A stretch of DNA of 64,000 nt from Siphonodentalium dalli (GCA_032622095.1 CP136062.1:138776351-138840350), one strand, 5' to 3'; shown: positions 1 to 11,879, counted from the first letter of the stretch. Translations and numbers: made by a program. The notes: generated by a model not told the origin, from the sequence alone.

Positions 1-890
1 CAGTTCACACATTTTAAAACGGGTGGAATATAATCTATACGTGCGTAGCCAGAGTAGAAATTATCGACATGGACTAATAGTGGTCGACCATTCCTATATT
101 CTATGAGATAGAAATATATTCAGCACATGCTTTGGAAACAGACAATCGTACATTTTACTATACCGTATATAGGCTTGACATACAAAGGCATCTCAACATA
201 ATTAGTTATTATATTATACTTCCATGGTGTAACCAAGGAAGTATATTGTTTTTGTACTGAGGTCGTTTTCCGTTTATTTTGAAATACTCAGAAACTAAAC
301 GCAGTAGGAACGCGAAATCTCTAGCGAATGTAGGCATCTAAGGTCTACTAAAAATAAAGGTATCCGCATACCGGTCCAAGGTTTCTAGACAGTTATGGCC
401 CTTTTTCGATTATTTTTCATTATTATTATTATTATAGTCCACGATTTTGCGACGCCCTAGTATCTGAAAGTATGAGGAGTAGCAAACTAAAAGTTGGTAC
501 GTATGTTGGGGCTAATGAGTTCAAACTTTTTTTCATATAACGAATATTGTCCGCGTTTCCCAGCGGAGTTATCTCCCTTTATATGAAAAAATGTCATTTT
601 ATTATCTCGGAAATTATAAGGAGCAGAGCATTGGAAATTGGACCGTATGCACACCTCGATATGCCCTACTGACCACGGGCATCAAAACTTGTGTCCGCGC
701 TTTCCATGAGGAGTTACCGCACATAAATAGGGACGCACTATACACCAGATAGAATAAACCGATGTTTTTTTTATAAGTCCAGCGCTCTAAATTTTTTACT
801 CCATATTCCTAATTGGACGAGTGATCCGGACCCGAATATACCGCTTAAAAAGGTTTTTCCCCAGGACTTTTCGCGTTACGGGCTACGAAA
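1..890. other. No gene seen, AT-rich DNA
   Basis: I see no coding signal here. A short (TTA)n run lies near 419-434. Weak similarity to the repeat units that begin near 900 may extend into the right half of this stretch, but I cannot define a unit. Confidence 0.4.
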
Positions 891-899
891 ATATTGCAC

Positions 900-1830
900 C
901 TATTTTTCCCGCCAAATCCAAACCGGCTATTTAAAGAGCAAGATAATGTCGTAGCAGGTATGTTGACATACCAAAAGATTGACCGCTATACTTTAAAAGT
1001 AACCTGCCAAACGGAGAATGCGAGGCGGGGTGGGTTGAGACTTTAGGAAAATTCAACGAAAATTGCAAAGCGGGGAATTCAAACATCGAGATAAAAACAT
1101 TTAGACGAGTACATGTGATGGGTAGTGTTCACGCGCATCTACAGTGCGATTTTCTCATTTTTAGATGGAACGGTTTACTCGCGACAACGCTATATAACAT
1201 AAATATGTACACTTAAGTAGTCTATCACTAACCTATTTTTAGCCCTAAATCCAAACGGGCTAATGAAGGAGCGAGTTTAATGCAGTGGCATGTAATGCGG
1301 TATACTGTAGGTACGTCTCCAAAATGTGACCTCTCTACTATAAGCGCAACCTGCTCAACGGAGTGTTTGTGTCGGGGTGTGTTCAGATTTGGCAAATTCC
1401 ACCGAAAATCAAATGGGGAAAATTATTCCGAAAATCAGATATTGAGATAAAAACTTTTCGACGAGTGGATGTGATTAATTGTATCTAAACGCAAGATTAG
1501 CATGCTTTTCAAAGTTTCAGAGTGAACAGTTTAACCCTGGTAGCGTGTAAAGTTGTTAACGGGTGATATATATTACTCAAATTCAAACCCACTCTTTATG
1601 ACGCAAATTCAAACGGACTTATCAAGGAGCCAGGCAAATGCATGAATATGTTCACCGATATACAATAGGTATGTCAGCTCTACGATAAAAGTAACCTGTC
1701 CAACGGTGAGGTGGCGTACGCCCCGGGGAGGGTCGAGGCTTTTGGCAAATTCCACCGATACTCGTAAACGGGAAAAATGGCAAATCGGGAATCAAGTGTT
1801 TTATATTTTGAACACTGAATGTGTTTGGTG
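900..1830. repeat. Diverged tandem repeat, three units of about 330-360 bp
   Basis: Three units share the same order of landmarks. Each has an 'AAATCCAAAC'-like block (near 911, 1242 and 1602), then 'AAAGTAACCTG' or a variant, then a 'GGCAAATTCCACCGA'-like block, and in two units 'GAGATAAAAAC'. Units are strongly diverged, so the array is old. The 80-codon ORF at 1706-1948 lies inside the repeat and is not a gene. Confidence 0.6.
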
Positions 1831-2258
1831 GTATATAAGGACAACATTAGTTTCAGAGCGGACGGGTAGGCACTCAGCTAGCATTATCGATTGTGATATA
1901 GTGATATATATCTCTCAATTACAGTTAACTCTATTACAAAGACGTTAATGACTATAGGACTATAGTGTAGCGATGACGCACTGAAATACTAATTAATTAA
2001 TTAACCAAGCGGTATTTCCTCCGCCATTCAAACTAAAACATTCTGAATCCGAAACTGAAAGAACTATCCAATAAATGTGATATAACAGAGTTATGGTACA
2101 TTAATATGCTTTACACCCTTTTGATCTACATGTCGATTACGCTATAATCAGACATGTCTAATTTCGTGACCGTTGAAATTTATATGGGCGTCTTGGGGAG
2201 GGGTTATAATTAGCTCTAAAATATATGGCTACCGAATAAAAGTAAACTGATTGGCTGG

Positions 2259-2340
2259 GGTTAATGGTGGCTCAGTTGGTCACGACCATGATGCAATAGA
2301 CTGTCATTAAGCATCCACGGTGGGTCGAACCGAATGATAT
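2259..2340 (+). repeat. tRNA-like sequence (SINE head or tRNA relic)
   Basis: A box-A-like motif TGGCTCAGTTGG (2268-2279) is followed about 40 bp later by a box-B-like GGGTCGAACC (near 2322-2331), the spacing expected of an RNA polymerase III tRNA promoter. I could not fold a convincing complete cloverleaf, so a tRNA-derived SINE or a tRNA pseudogene is more likely than a working tRNA. Confidence 0.35.
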
Positions 2341-2711
2341 AAACCTTTGGAATATATATCTTATTTATAAATGTCAATGCAAGTCCACCATTGGATCACA
2401 AAACACCAATTCCATTCGCGTGAAGAGGAACACACCTATATGCATAACACACACATGGAAGGTATACCATGGAAGTATATCTGATTCCATGGAATCTGAC
2501 CTCTATTTATTATTATTATTATTACTATGTTCCTGTCTAAACCCCCCTTGTACTATAGATGCAATTTTAAAATAACCACCAAATTATTGTCAACATGCAG
2601 GGATCATTGTTCTCACAGGGACAAATAAGATATAACAGAAATGCAGGCATCGCGAATCGAAAATAGACAACGACGCTGGAAAAGCATGAGGGACAAATAC
2701 GTCATATCAAA

Positions 2712-3353
2712 ATGGCGGCGCTTCCGGTCGATATTGGCAGGTCGCTTATTAAATTGTCTGATGAACGACTTGTCAAAAAAAAATTCTTATGGGATCTCAT
2801 GGAAATATCAGATGGTTGGAGCGCCAATTTCTCTGATATTCTTACCGAAGCTGGAATGATATCTATCTTTGAAATTATACAAACATGTAATATTACCGAC
2901 CTAGAATTGAAACTCACTCAAATTCTTGCAGATAAATGGCTAGAAAAACTGAACTATATCCCAAAGCTACAAACTTATAGATTATACAAGAAAATCTATG
3001 AATCTGAGAAATATATCAGTATGAACACTGACAAATCACACCGATCGATCTTGGCTCAATTTCGTTGCGCAATACTTCCGCTGAAAATAGAAACTGGCAG
3101 ATTTCGAAATGAGAAAGTTGATGAACGAATTTGTAGTCTGTGTGACTCGCAAGAAATAGAGGATGAAAGCCACTTTCTTTTGCGCTGCCCGCTGTACACA
3201 CATTTAAGGTCCCGGCTCCTGAATTTTATTCCCGTTGATGTTACTATTACTGATGAAAATAACAATGATGCATTGACTGAAATAATTTCATATCCACGTC
3301 AGTTAGAAAAATTCCTTTTTGATGCCTTTATGAAAAGAAAAAATTGTCTATAA
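2712..3353 (+). CDS. LINE ORF2 C-terminal fragment (213 aa, open)
   Basis: This is the end of a non-LTR retrotransposon polyprotein, downstream of the reverse transcriptase. The product has the layout typical of LINE C-termini: an RSILAQFRCAILPLKIETGR block (about residues 110-130), then a cysteine-histidine motif with CSLC, HFLLRC and PLY (about residues 141-163), then a stop. The reverse transcriptase and endonuclease are absent, so the element is 5'-truncated. Related sequence continues upstream of the ATG (2641 onwards, W- and R-rich), so this ATG is probably not a biological start. Downstream lie an AATAAA (3611-3616) and a short (CT)n tract that may mark the 3' end of the insertion. The frame is unbroken, unlike the other LINE pieces here. 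No promoter or host function is evident. Confidence 0.7.
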   Translation: MAALPVDIGRSLIKLSDERLVKKKFLWDLMEISDGWSANFSDILTEAGMISIFEIIQTCNITDLELKLTQILADKWLEKLNYIPKLQTYRLYKKIYESEKYISMNTDKSHRSILAQFRCAILPLKIETGRFRNEKVDERICSLCDSQEIEDESHFLLRCPLYTHLRSRLLNFIPVDVTITDENNNDALTEIISYPRQLEKFLFDAFMKRKNCL

Positions 3354-4020
3354 ATAACTATTGAAATGGTAAACTCCATATTATATATAATTGTTAACGA
3401 TCACTCTCGTGATAGATATGTGTTTTTCCCGATATATAGATACGGATGAACGATAATCCCAATAATTTTCAATGTAATGCCTCTGAACATAACATCACAC
3501 GCATGGAATTACATACTATAAGCGTGACTTATAGGTCCCATGTGGCCGGGTGCAATATCATTATTTGTTTATGTAATATATTTACGTATTGTAGATGCAC
3601 ATGTCACGTTAATAAAACATTATCACTCTCTCTCTCTGTACATAGATCATCAGATATTTGGAAAGTGACAGGAGGGTTTTCAAAACTTGAACCCAAATTT
3701 GGGGGTGGGGGTGCTGAGCTGCCTTTTGCCCAAAATTACAATATTGTTACTTCATTTTCAGGACTTCCAAATTAAATCAATGGAAGCGCTTTGTTGGGTT
3801 TGATTTTCTGGGTAGATAACAATGGCTGCATAATTAAGGAGTTACATGTCTATGTATTTCATGTTTAAATAGTAGTTATATCAGTGTATATGTGCATTGT
3901 ATGTTGTGTATTATCGGGGGTGGGACCTGGGGGTGGTCGGTGGTCCAATGAGCACGGCACCGGTCACCAAGTTGTAGGACCTCAGCTCGTGGCGACCTCT
4001 GCTGTCCGAAGAAAACATTC

Positions 4021-4390
4021 CGATGATCGTGGTTTACATATATATGCAGACGGTGCATCGTGACTACCTATTGCAGGTGACTAACCATAGACCACATGGT
4101 TTCCACCACCAACAAATGATCTGACCTCATTGTTATATCGTCTTAGTTGTGGAAAGCGACATAAAAACCCCCAAAAATACTCAATGTTGCTACTGCCTTT
4201 CATTTATTTATTTTATATTTGGGGTTTTATATGGCTTCCTACAATTAAGCGATATCACAGCAAAGCCAGATTAATTGTTGGTTGAGGAAACCATGTGTGC
4301 TACACTTAGTCGTGTACAATTCAGTACTTTTTTTTCATAATTTAAGTAATTTATGCACCGTCTGCTAGCATGTAAACCACCGACCATTGT
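4021..4390. repeat. Inverted repeat pair, about 330 bp apart
   Basis: The arm at 4021-4060 (a TTTACATATATATGCAGACG core followed by GTGCAT) returns as its reverse complement at 4352-4390 (ATGCACCGTCTGC then TGTAAACCAC). This may be an old small inverted-repeat element. No target duplication was recognised. Confidence 0.4.
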
Positions 4391-4565
4391 GAAGGTGAAG
4401 GTAGCTCATGTTTCCTCTGTTAATATTCCCATGTTATTATACTAGTAATTGGATGAATGTCGCCCGTGTTTCATCTGTCCTTCCCATGTTATTACAATTA
4501 GATGTAGGTATACCGGTAGTCCGTGTTTCCTCTTTTCCTCCCATGTAATTATCATATTATGCCTA
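4390..4565. repeat. Short tandem repeat, three units of about 50-60 bp
   Basis: Each unit has a 'CGTGTTTCCTCTGT'-like block followed by 'TTCCCATGTTATTA'. Units begin near 4398, 4452 and 4500 and differ by substitutions and small indels. Not coding. Confidence 0.5.
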
Positions 4566-5029
4566 CGGGGGTCCGGGGCATATACAGGTAGTCGAGGGCT
4601 CTGTCTGTCTGTCCGAGCATATCACCTTGTAACTCGGGTGTTAATTATCAGAATTTGTTATTTTTCGGCATGGTGGTACCCACATTAGTTAGGCAAATTA
4701 TTCAAGGTATGTAACTTTGTTCCATAATTCTGTTGTACGAGAAAGGTCGATTTCATGACAATTAGGTGTTGGAAATTGATTTGATATAATTGTAGATGTA
4801 TATTGCAGACATTTAGCACCTGTGGACCTGGTTGAATGTTCTGTGTTATGATGGATCACATCCATCCCCAAGCTACTTATGTCATTTATTGGCATTTGTT
4901 TATAATGTGGACGGGTAGATAGGCTTGAGACCCCACCACAGTTCAATTCACACCAGGTTCTCAGCTTCAGATTTTCAGATGTAATTTTACGATTAAACCG
5001 TAAGTTCACATTACGATGATGTTGTAATG

Positions 5030-5190
5030 GTCCAATTGCCAACAGTTTCGGTCATAATATTACGATCATTTTGTAAATATACGATCAAATTTGTAAATGT
5101 CAGAGTAAGTTGATCTCGTAATTTTACGAAAGTTACTGATGGTCCAATTGCTGCCAACAGTTTCTGTCGTAATATTACGACGAAATGTTT
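5030..5190. repeat. Duplicated ACGT-palindrome block
   Basis: A 'TCCAATTGCCAACAGTTTC' block followed by 'GTAATATTACGA' occurs near 5030-5065 and again near 5142-5180. The second copy contains the perfect 16-bp palindrome GTCGTAATATTACGAC at 5167-5182. Confidence 0.45.
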
Positions 5191-5204
5191 TTGAGTGTCC
5201 CAGA

Positions 5205-5640
5205 TAGCACACCACGTTGGGCCAACGTCATTTCTATCGTTGGACCAACGTTGGAATCCAACTATGGCTGTTGCCACTGGCCCGGCGTCGGCTCGACGTC
5301 GGATCCCGTCGTCGACTCGGTGGTTGAACGTCGAGCCGACGTTGGTGCGCCGTCGGGCACCGACGTCGAACCAACGGTGTATTCTACTATTAATACGACG
5401 TTGGACCAACGTCATTTCTATCGTTGGGCCAACGTTGGAATCCAACGTTGGGCCAACTATGGCTATTGCCGCTGGCTCGGCGTCGGCTAGACGTCTGGTC
5501 CCGTCGTCGACGACGGCGGTTCGACGTCGAGCCGACGTTGGTGCGCCGTCGGGCACCCGACATTGAAACGACGTCGAACCAACGGTGTATTTTACTATTA
5601 ATACGACGTTGGGCCAACGTTGTGTTTGGGCGTTGACAGG
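5205..5640. repeat. GTTGG-type satellite, two units of about 183 bp
   Basis: CAACGTCATTTCTATCGTTG occurs near 5224 and again near 5407, followed in both units by CGTCGGCTCGACGTC-like and CGTCGGGCACCGACG-like blocks. Units are full of short palindromes (GTTGGNCCAAC, GGCTCGACGTCGAGCC). The region is more GC-rich than its surroundings. Several overlapping arginine-rich ORFs on both strands are by-products of the repeat. Confidence 0.65.
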
Positions 5641-6201
5641 GACGGATCGAGGCTCCATTCGTAGGGACGATCCCCTCACATCAGTGCGTCTTTATAAAAT
5701 TAACATCCGCTGAGATACAACATACCAATAACTTTAAAGTCCCACATAATGTTTGCAACTTCAAAGTATTAATTGGAAATAACATTCAAATTCACAAATA
5801 TAAAACCAGAAGAAAATGAAACATATATAGAAAAAATGTATGCCGATTTAAATAAAGACAAAATGACATGTCATTAGTTATTGATTTTAAGAATCTTGAC
5901 CATCCACTCACTCTAAAGAAAATAAAGTTATCGAAAGTGCTACATTTTTTTGTTAGCTTATATATTGCTTTACCATACAAAAATGTTTATTTCAGGTCAA
6001 TTTGCGATTTTGTGTTCTCGATAATGTTGGGGGAAAAATATTCAAACATTATATGTGGCTTTAAATTTTGGTCAGGTTATATCTTCTTCGAACATCATTA
6101 TTCTGGGGGATGATCTGATGTAGATGTACAAAATTTGAAACGGCCCAAAGTGCATATGATTAAATTAAACCTAGTAATTGCTCATTTACTACCAGTAATC
6201 T
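5641..6201. other. No gene seen
   Basis: AT-rich sequence between the satellite and the first Helitron-like element. I see no repeat unit or coding signal. Confidence 0.4.
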
Positions 6202-6969
6202 TCTACTATATATTTTTAGACTTCCGTATATAAATATATATGTGTGTGTGTGTGTACTTTATATAATCGAAAACGGCTGGTCAGATCGAGCTCAAACTTC
6301 CCATCTAAGGGTAAAAAACCACGGGAATGGTCATCGCGGCGTTTTGGAGAAGCTCCGACAACCTGTTCTTTACTCCCAGTCACAAAAAACGGCACTTCGG
6401 GATTAATCGCGTTGATAGTTAAAGAGCGTTCCAATCCGTAGTGTAGTTGATAAAGAGTGTATGTGCGTCTGTACACGGGCGTCAGCGTCGGTTACCAGAA
6501 ATGAGCATGTTGTGTGATTCTTACGTACTTAGGACTTCCACCCTAGTTTTTCCACCCTTGGTGATATTCACCTTGAAACGGGTACCCACAAATGATATAT
6601 ATGTGTGTCCTTTATAGACTCGAACCGTTTGAGCTCAAACTTGCAACCTAGGGGAAGTGTCATGGGCGGGTTAAATTGTGACCCCGACCTGACCTTGAAA
6701 ATGATCAATTCAAGGTCAAATCGGGTAAAATTACAAAACAAAAAACTCATTGAAAAAAATAAAATATTTTTTAAATCCAGTAAATTAAAAAGGCACAATT
6801 AACTCATTGAAAAACAAAAAATAAATTATAAAAAGCCACAATTAACTCATTGAAAAACAAAAAATTAAAATAAAAAATTAATTAAAAAAAATTATTAAAC
6901 AATTAATTAAAATTTTTAAAAATTGTCATGCTTCTGACGAACGCCGCCAGTGGCGGGCTAACCTGCTAG
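6202..6969 (+). mobile_element. Helitron-like non-autonomous element H1
   Basis: The element begins TCTACTATATAT and ends with a GC-rich hairpin (CCGCCAGTGGCGG, near 6943-6955), then GCTAACCTGCTAG. The terminal CTAG is at 6966-6969, with a T after it. A 5' TC, a 3' CTRR end preceded by a short hairpin, and a T as the next base are the classical Helitron signature. No Rep/helicase ORF is present, so it would depend on an autonomous relative. The body holds a (TG)n stretch, 'TTTATAGAATCGAAAACGG'-like and 'GGAGAAGCTC' blocks shared with the other copies, and an A+T-rich 3' part. Confidence 0.6.
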
Positions 6970-9052
6970 TCTACTATATAATTTGAGACTTCCGTATATA
7001 TATATGTGTGTGTGTATATATATATATGTGGGTACTTCATGGAATCGAAAACGCGTGTACAGATTGAGCTCAAATTTCGTATATAAGTGTAAAATCCCGT
7101 CGTGTTCACGTTTTGGAGAAGCTCAGAGCACCTCTTCTCCCGTCCCAATCATCAAAATCACCGTAATCGGCACTTCGGGGTTAAAAGCGTTGATATATTT
7201 TCCGCAGTGTCTATATAAAGAGCGTCGTTTTCGCTATCTACTTATCTGTATGACGGGAGTCTGTAGCCTGTCGCTCGAAATTTCACGACGGGAAGCGTTT
7301 GTTTTCAATTCAATGCAATGTTATCGCTCGAAATATTATGCAGAGAGATTTCACGACATTAGGACGGGTACGGCAGACTCGAAATATTATGCAGAGAGAT
7401 TTCCCGACGGGAAGCGTTTGTTTTCAATTCAATGCAATGTTATCGTAGAGAAATTTCACGAAACAAAGAATGCGTTGTCTGTCGTTCCTAGGAAGGGGGG
7501 GATTTCTATGGGTAAATTTTTCCGCCAGAAACAAAAAATTTAATTAAAATAATTTAAAATTTAATTTCAATTCAATGCAATGTTATCGTAGAGAGATTTC
7601 ACGAAACAAAGAATGCGTTGTCTGTCGTTCCTAGGAAGGGAGGATTTCTACGGGTAATTTTTTCCGCCAGAAACAAAAAATTTAATTAAAACAATTTAAA
7701 ATTTAATTAAAACAATTTAAAATTAAAAAAATTTAAAAATAAAAAAACAATTCATAAAATAATTTATTAAATTTAAAAAACATTAAATTCATGTTAAAAA
7801 ATTAAAAACAAAAATAAATAAAAACAAAATAATTAAAAAAATGTCATGTTTCTGACGAAATTTGGTACAAATGCAGCACAAGTGGTTCGGAACCTGTTGC
7901 AATTGCTTTTTCGAACAAAGCCATGGGACGAATGCCGTATATGTGTGTGTGTGTGTACTTTATAGAATCGAAAACGACTGCACCCATCGAGCTCAAATTT
8001 CGTACATAAGTGTAAAACCCCACGAACACCGTAGTTGTCGCGTTTTGGAGAAGCTCTGAGCACCCTTTATCCACTCCCAAATCACCGCAAAGGCACGGCG
8101 TGGGTTAATCAAGTGATTATTTAATGATAGTTTGTTTTTGACGCATCGCTATAAAGAGCGTCTGTTTCCCATTCAACGTTATTAGCATCTGCGGGAACAT
8201 TGAGTGCTTTCCTACTCGGGGAGATTTATTGGATGCCATAGTACTCTTACAACATCATTGTTATAGTATGTATGACACTTAGCTCATGGCTTAGGGGGTA
8301 GGTATAGGCATAATGCTTCTCAGAAATCCCGGTTACAAACCAACACTCACAATTTCGTATTTACGCAAACGTTATCGCTCGAAATTTATTATGCAGAGAG
8401 AACGTGCTTTCCTATTTTTAGAACGCAACACATGTTTACGTCGCGTTGGTGTTGGAGGTTCACGACGGGATTAATTGACTGTCCGCTCTTTGGGGTTCAC
8501 GACGGGGACTATTGACCAACACTCACAATTTCGTCTTTTGCATCAGATACCAACACCTCGACCGATCGGGACGAAACTTGGTACGTGAGTGTAGTTTGAC
8601 CAGGTGGTCGTCGCTGTCGTATTGGCGAGCCTGTGCGACGCCCGTGCAGCGCACGCGCAGACTAGATATCGGAAACGGGTGGAGCTATCGACGTGAAATT
8701 TGGTATGTGAATGTATCTTGCGCCGGGTACAAATTTTATCGGGTCGCCGAGCCCGTGCGACACCCGTGCAGCGCATGCACAGACGAGATCTCGGAAACGG
8801 GTGGAGCTATCGACTTGAAATTTGGTATGTGAATGTATTTTGCCCCGGATACGAATGTTATCGGGTCGCCGAGCCAGTGCGACGCCTGCTTCGCGCATGC
8901 GCAGACCAGATCTCGGAAACGGGTGGAGCTATCGACTTGAAATTTGGTTTTTGAGTAGCCCGGTCCTGTACGGGGTTACCTTGAAAAACTAAAATTAATG
9001 GATCGACCAAAGCCATGGGACCAATGCCGCCAGTGGCGGGCTAACCTGCTAG
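6970..9052 (+). mobile_element. Helitron-like element H2, enlarged by internal repeats
   Basis: It starts at the base after the H1 CTAG (TCTACTATATAATTTGAGAC) and ends CCGCCAGTGGCGG then GCTAACCTGCTAG (9026-9052). It is more than twice the length of its neighbours because of internal duplications: a repeated 'CAATTCAATGCAATGTTATC' block (about 7300, 7425, 7570), a second copy of the 5' body beginning near 7935, and the 122-bp array at 8540-8950. No transposase gene was found. A tRNA-like pair of motifs (TGGCTTAGGGGG near 8287, GGTTACAAACC near 8330) is weak. Confidence 0.55.
8540..8950 (+). repeat. 122-bp tandem repeat inside H2
   Basis: GGAAACGGGTGGAGCTATCG recurs at about 8671, 8793 and 8915, an exact 122-bp step, with a more diverged unit before it. 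Each unit carries 'GTGCAGCGCATGC' and 'TCGGGTCGCCGAGCC'. The array is GC-rich within an AT-rich element and gives overlapping pseudo-ORFs on both strands. Confidence 0.7.
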
Positions 9053-10009
9053 TCTATACTATATGTTTTGAGACTTCCGTATATGTGTACTTTATAGAAT
9101 CGAAAACGGCTGGCTCGATTGAGTTCAAACTTCCTATCTAAGGGTAAAATCCCACGGACACCGTAGTTGTCGCGTTTTGGAGAAGCTCTGAGCACCCTTT
9201 CTCCACTCCCAATCACAAAAACGGCACTGCGGTGGTTAATCAAGTGATAATTTAATGAGCGTTTGTATTGACGCATCGCTATAAAAGAGAGTTTGTTTAC
9301 AATTCAACGTTATCGCTCGAAATTTAGCATCTGCAGAGAGATATACGGGAACAATACTTTTGAGTGGTTTCCTATGCGGAGAGATTTATTGGATGTCATA
9401 GTACTTTTAGACGCAGTTGATTTACAATTCTTTGTGAATAGCTATACTGCCATTCGTTCGAGTTGTTTTAGATCAAACAATATTCTCTGTCGCACTCATA
9501 TTTCGTCATGAACGAATCCACTGTAATCGACCTATTTTAAGAACGCAACACACGATACCAAACTAAATTACGTCGCGTTGGTGATGGGGTTCACGGCGGG
9601 GTTAATGGACTTTTCGCTCTTTGCGGGGAATATTGACCATCTCGTAAGGGTGGACAACCTCTGTCAGGGGCTGCTCAATGGCCACGGGCAGGTTAAAAAA
9701 AATCATACCTCTTTTATTGACGGGTATCATAATTTCTCTTGATTAAAAAGTCTGTCGTTCCTAGGAACGGGGAAGTTTAGGACGGGTACCATGAATTAAC
9801 TCATTGAAAAACAAAGAGTGCATTGTCTGTCGTTCCTAGGAAGGGGGGATTTCATCGTGTCATTTTTTCCGCCAGAAAACGGCACAATTAACTCATTGAA
9901 AAACAAACAAAATCAATTAAAAATTAAATTAAATATTTTTTTTTTTTTAAATAATTAAAAAAATGTCATGTTTCTGACCAACCACGCCAGTGGCGGGCTA
10001 ACCTGCTAG
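9053..10009 (+). mobile_element. Helitron-like element H3
   Basis: It starts directly after the H2 CTAG with TCTATACTATATG and ends CGCCAGTGGCGGGC then TAACCTGCTAG at 10009. It shares with H1 and H2 the 'ACTTTATAGAATCGAAAACGG' and 'AAGCTCTGAGCACC' blocks and an AT-rich 3' part. No coding capacity. Confidence 0.55.
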
Positions 10010-10691
10010 TCTACTATAATACTTGAAACTTCCGTATATGTGTGTGTTTGTCCTTTATAGAATCGAAAACGGCTGGTCAGATTGAGCTCAAACTTCATAT
10101 CTAAGGGTAAAAATCCACGGGAATGGTCGTCGTCGCGTTTCGGACAAGCTCTGAGCACTCATTCTCCACTCCCAATAATCAAAATCACCGCAAACGACAC
10201 TGCGGGGGTTAATCGGTTGATAGTTAACGAGCGTTCCTATCCGCAGTGTAGTTGATAAAGAGTGTATGTGCGTAATGTGATTCTCACGTCTGTACACGTG
10301 CGTCAGCGTCGGTATCCAGACATGAGCGTGTTGTGTGATTTCTAGGTACTTAGGGCTTCCTAAGAAAGGGGATCGGGTCAGTTTTTCCGCCCTAGGTGAT
10401 CTTCAACTTGAAACGGGTACCCACAAATGATATATATGTGTGTGTCCTTTATAGATTCGAACCGATTGAGCCCAAACTTGCTACATACGGTGTCATGGGC
10501 GGGTTAAATTGTGACCCCGACTTGACCTTGACCTTGAAAATGATCAATTCAAGGTCAAATCGGGTAAAACTGGCGGATTTCGACGAATTGAAAACAAAAA
10601 ATTAAAATAATTAATTAATTAAAAAAATTCAAAAAGCTTTTTCGAACAAAGCCATGAGACGAACCACGCCAGTGGCGGGCTAACCTGCTAG
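10010..10691 (+). mobile_element. Helitron-like element H4, last in the chain
   Basis: It starts TCTACTATAATAC at the base after the H3 end and finishes CGCCAGTGGCGGGC then TAACCTGCTAG (10691). The next base is T, as expected for insertion between A and T. It also contains a block repeated within H1 ('CATGGGCGGGTTAAATTGTG', near 10495 and 6661). Confidence 0.55.
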
Positions 10692-11180
10692 TATTATATA
10701 TATAGAGGGAACTCCGTGCATGGTGATAGAACATGTCACGTCAGAAAGAATATCGCGTTTTTGCATGCCGTTTTCTAATTAGTCCATGATACTGTTCTAA
10801 GTATATACATTAAATACGGCAATTAATTTGATCTGTTTACATATTATGAAATGAGCAATTACTCAGCTTCTTTGTATCTACATATGCACGTACGTATGAC
10901 GCTTCTTGCATATGTTGGGATGATTTATCTGGGAGAAATTAAACTCGTGGATCCATAAAGAATTAATTTATGTATACATAGAAACCCAACATATTATATC
11001 AAATATAATATGTCCGTGATGTGTCATGAACTGGATTTAGTGTTCTCATGGCTCATGCAAATGTGTATGCGGGAATTTGTCTTGTGTGAAGCAACTGTTT
11101 TGTAGGTGATAAATTGCAACCACCCGTGAACCAATCTGTTTTCCAAACTTGACTAAGTTTCATTTGCTCTCCCTTCGATA
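10692..11180. other. No gene seen
   Basis: AT-rich sequence after the Helitron chain. I see no ORF of note or repeat structure. Confidence 0.4.
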
Positions 11181-11189
11181 CTGAGTTTG

Positions 11190-11790
11190 AAATCCAACAC
11201 ACGACCATTTAAATAGCTATAATGTAGTATGTAGAAAATAATATGTGCTCAAAATATCACATATATCTGTTGAGAACCTAAACTATCAAGACGATCTCAA
11301 TAAGATTTTGCCTGAAATATATTCAACTTATGTTATTGAAAATTCCAAATCTTGAAATTAGCTAACCCCATAATAATGACAAAATAGTTCAACAGTTAGC
11401 ATTCCATGGCTGCCACGATATTCATTAGATATTTGAAAATGTAAACTATCGACTGAGTATCGAAATGATCTTAAACAGTTTTTGCCTAAGATATTCAACT
11501 TATAAAGTTATCGAAAATTCAAAATGTTGAAAAGTTTGATGGGGAGGGGTAATACCTCATCAATGTTGCGATTGCCCTAATTATTTGTTCTAATCCACAT
11601 CCTCCTAGACTGGGTAATCCTTACTGTCAGAGACATGCGGCAAGTTGTCCCACCCATTAACTTTGACCAAAAATGTTCAACAGTTAGGCATTTCATGGCT
11701 GACACATTAATTTAAGTTATTGAGAATTCCAAAATGTTGAAAAGTTTGAGAAAAATTGGGGAGGGGTGGTAAGACCTAAAAGTTCAACCC
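11190..11790. repeat. Diverged tandem repeats of roughly 190-230 bp
   Basis: Blocks such as 'TTCAACAGTTAGC' with 'TTCATGGCTG' (near 11390 and 11680), 'AAATGTTGAAAAGTTTGA' (near 11527 and 11730) and 'GGGGAGGGGT' recur in the same order. Strongly diverged, not coding. Confidence 0.45.
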
Positions 11791-11879
11791 CTGTCGCCAC
11801 ATCCATTTTATTTTTACACATAGGCCTATTATCATATTTATTCCAACCCACATTTGTCACGTGCGGACATAGACACTTC

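Noticed and set aside
5011-5679. 222-codon arginine-rich ORF on the minus strand and overlapping plus-strand ORFs
   Set aside because: Translation of the GC-rich palindromic satellite in several frames at once, not a protein.
8282-8342. tRNA-like motif pair inside Helitron-like H2
   Set aside because: Box B (GGTTACAAACC) lacks the invariant TTCG core.
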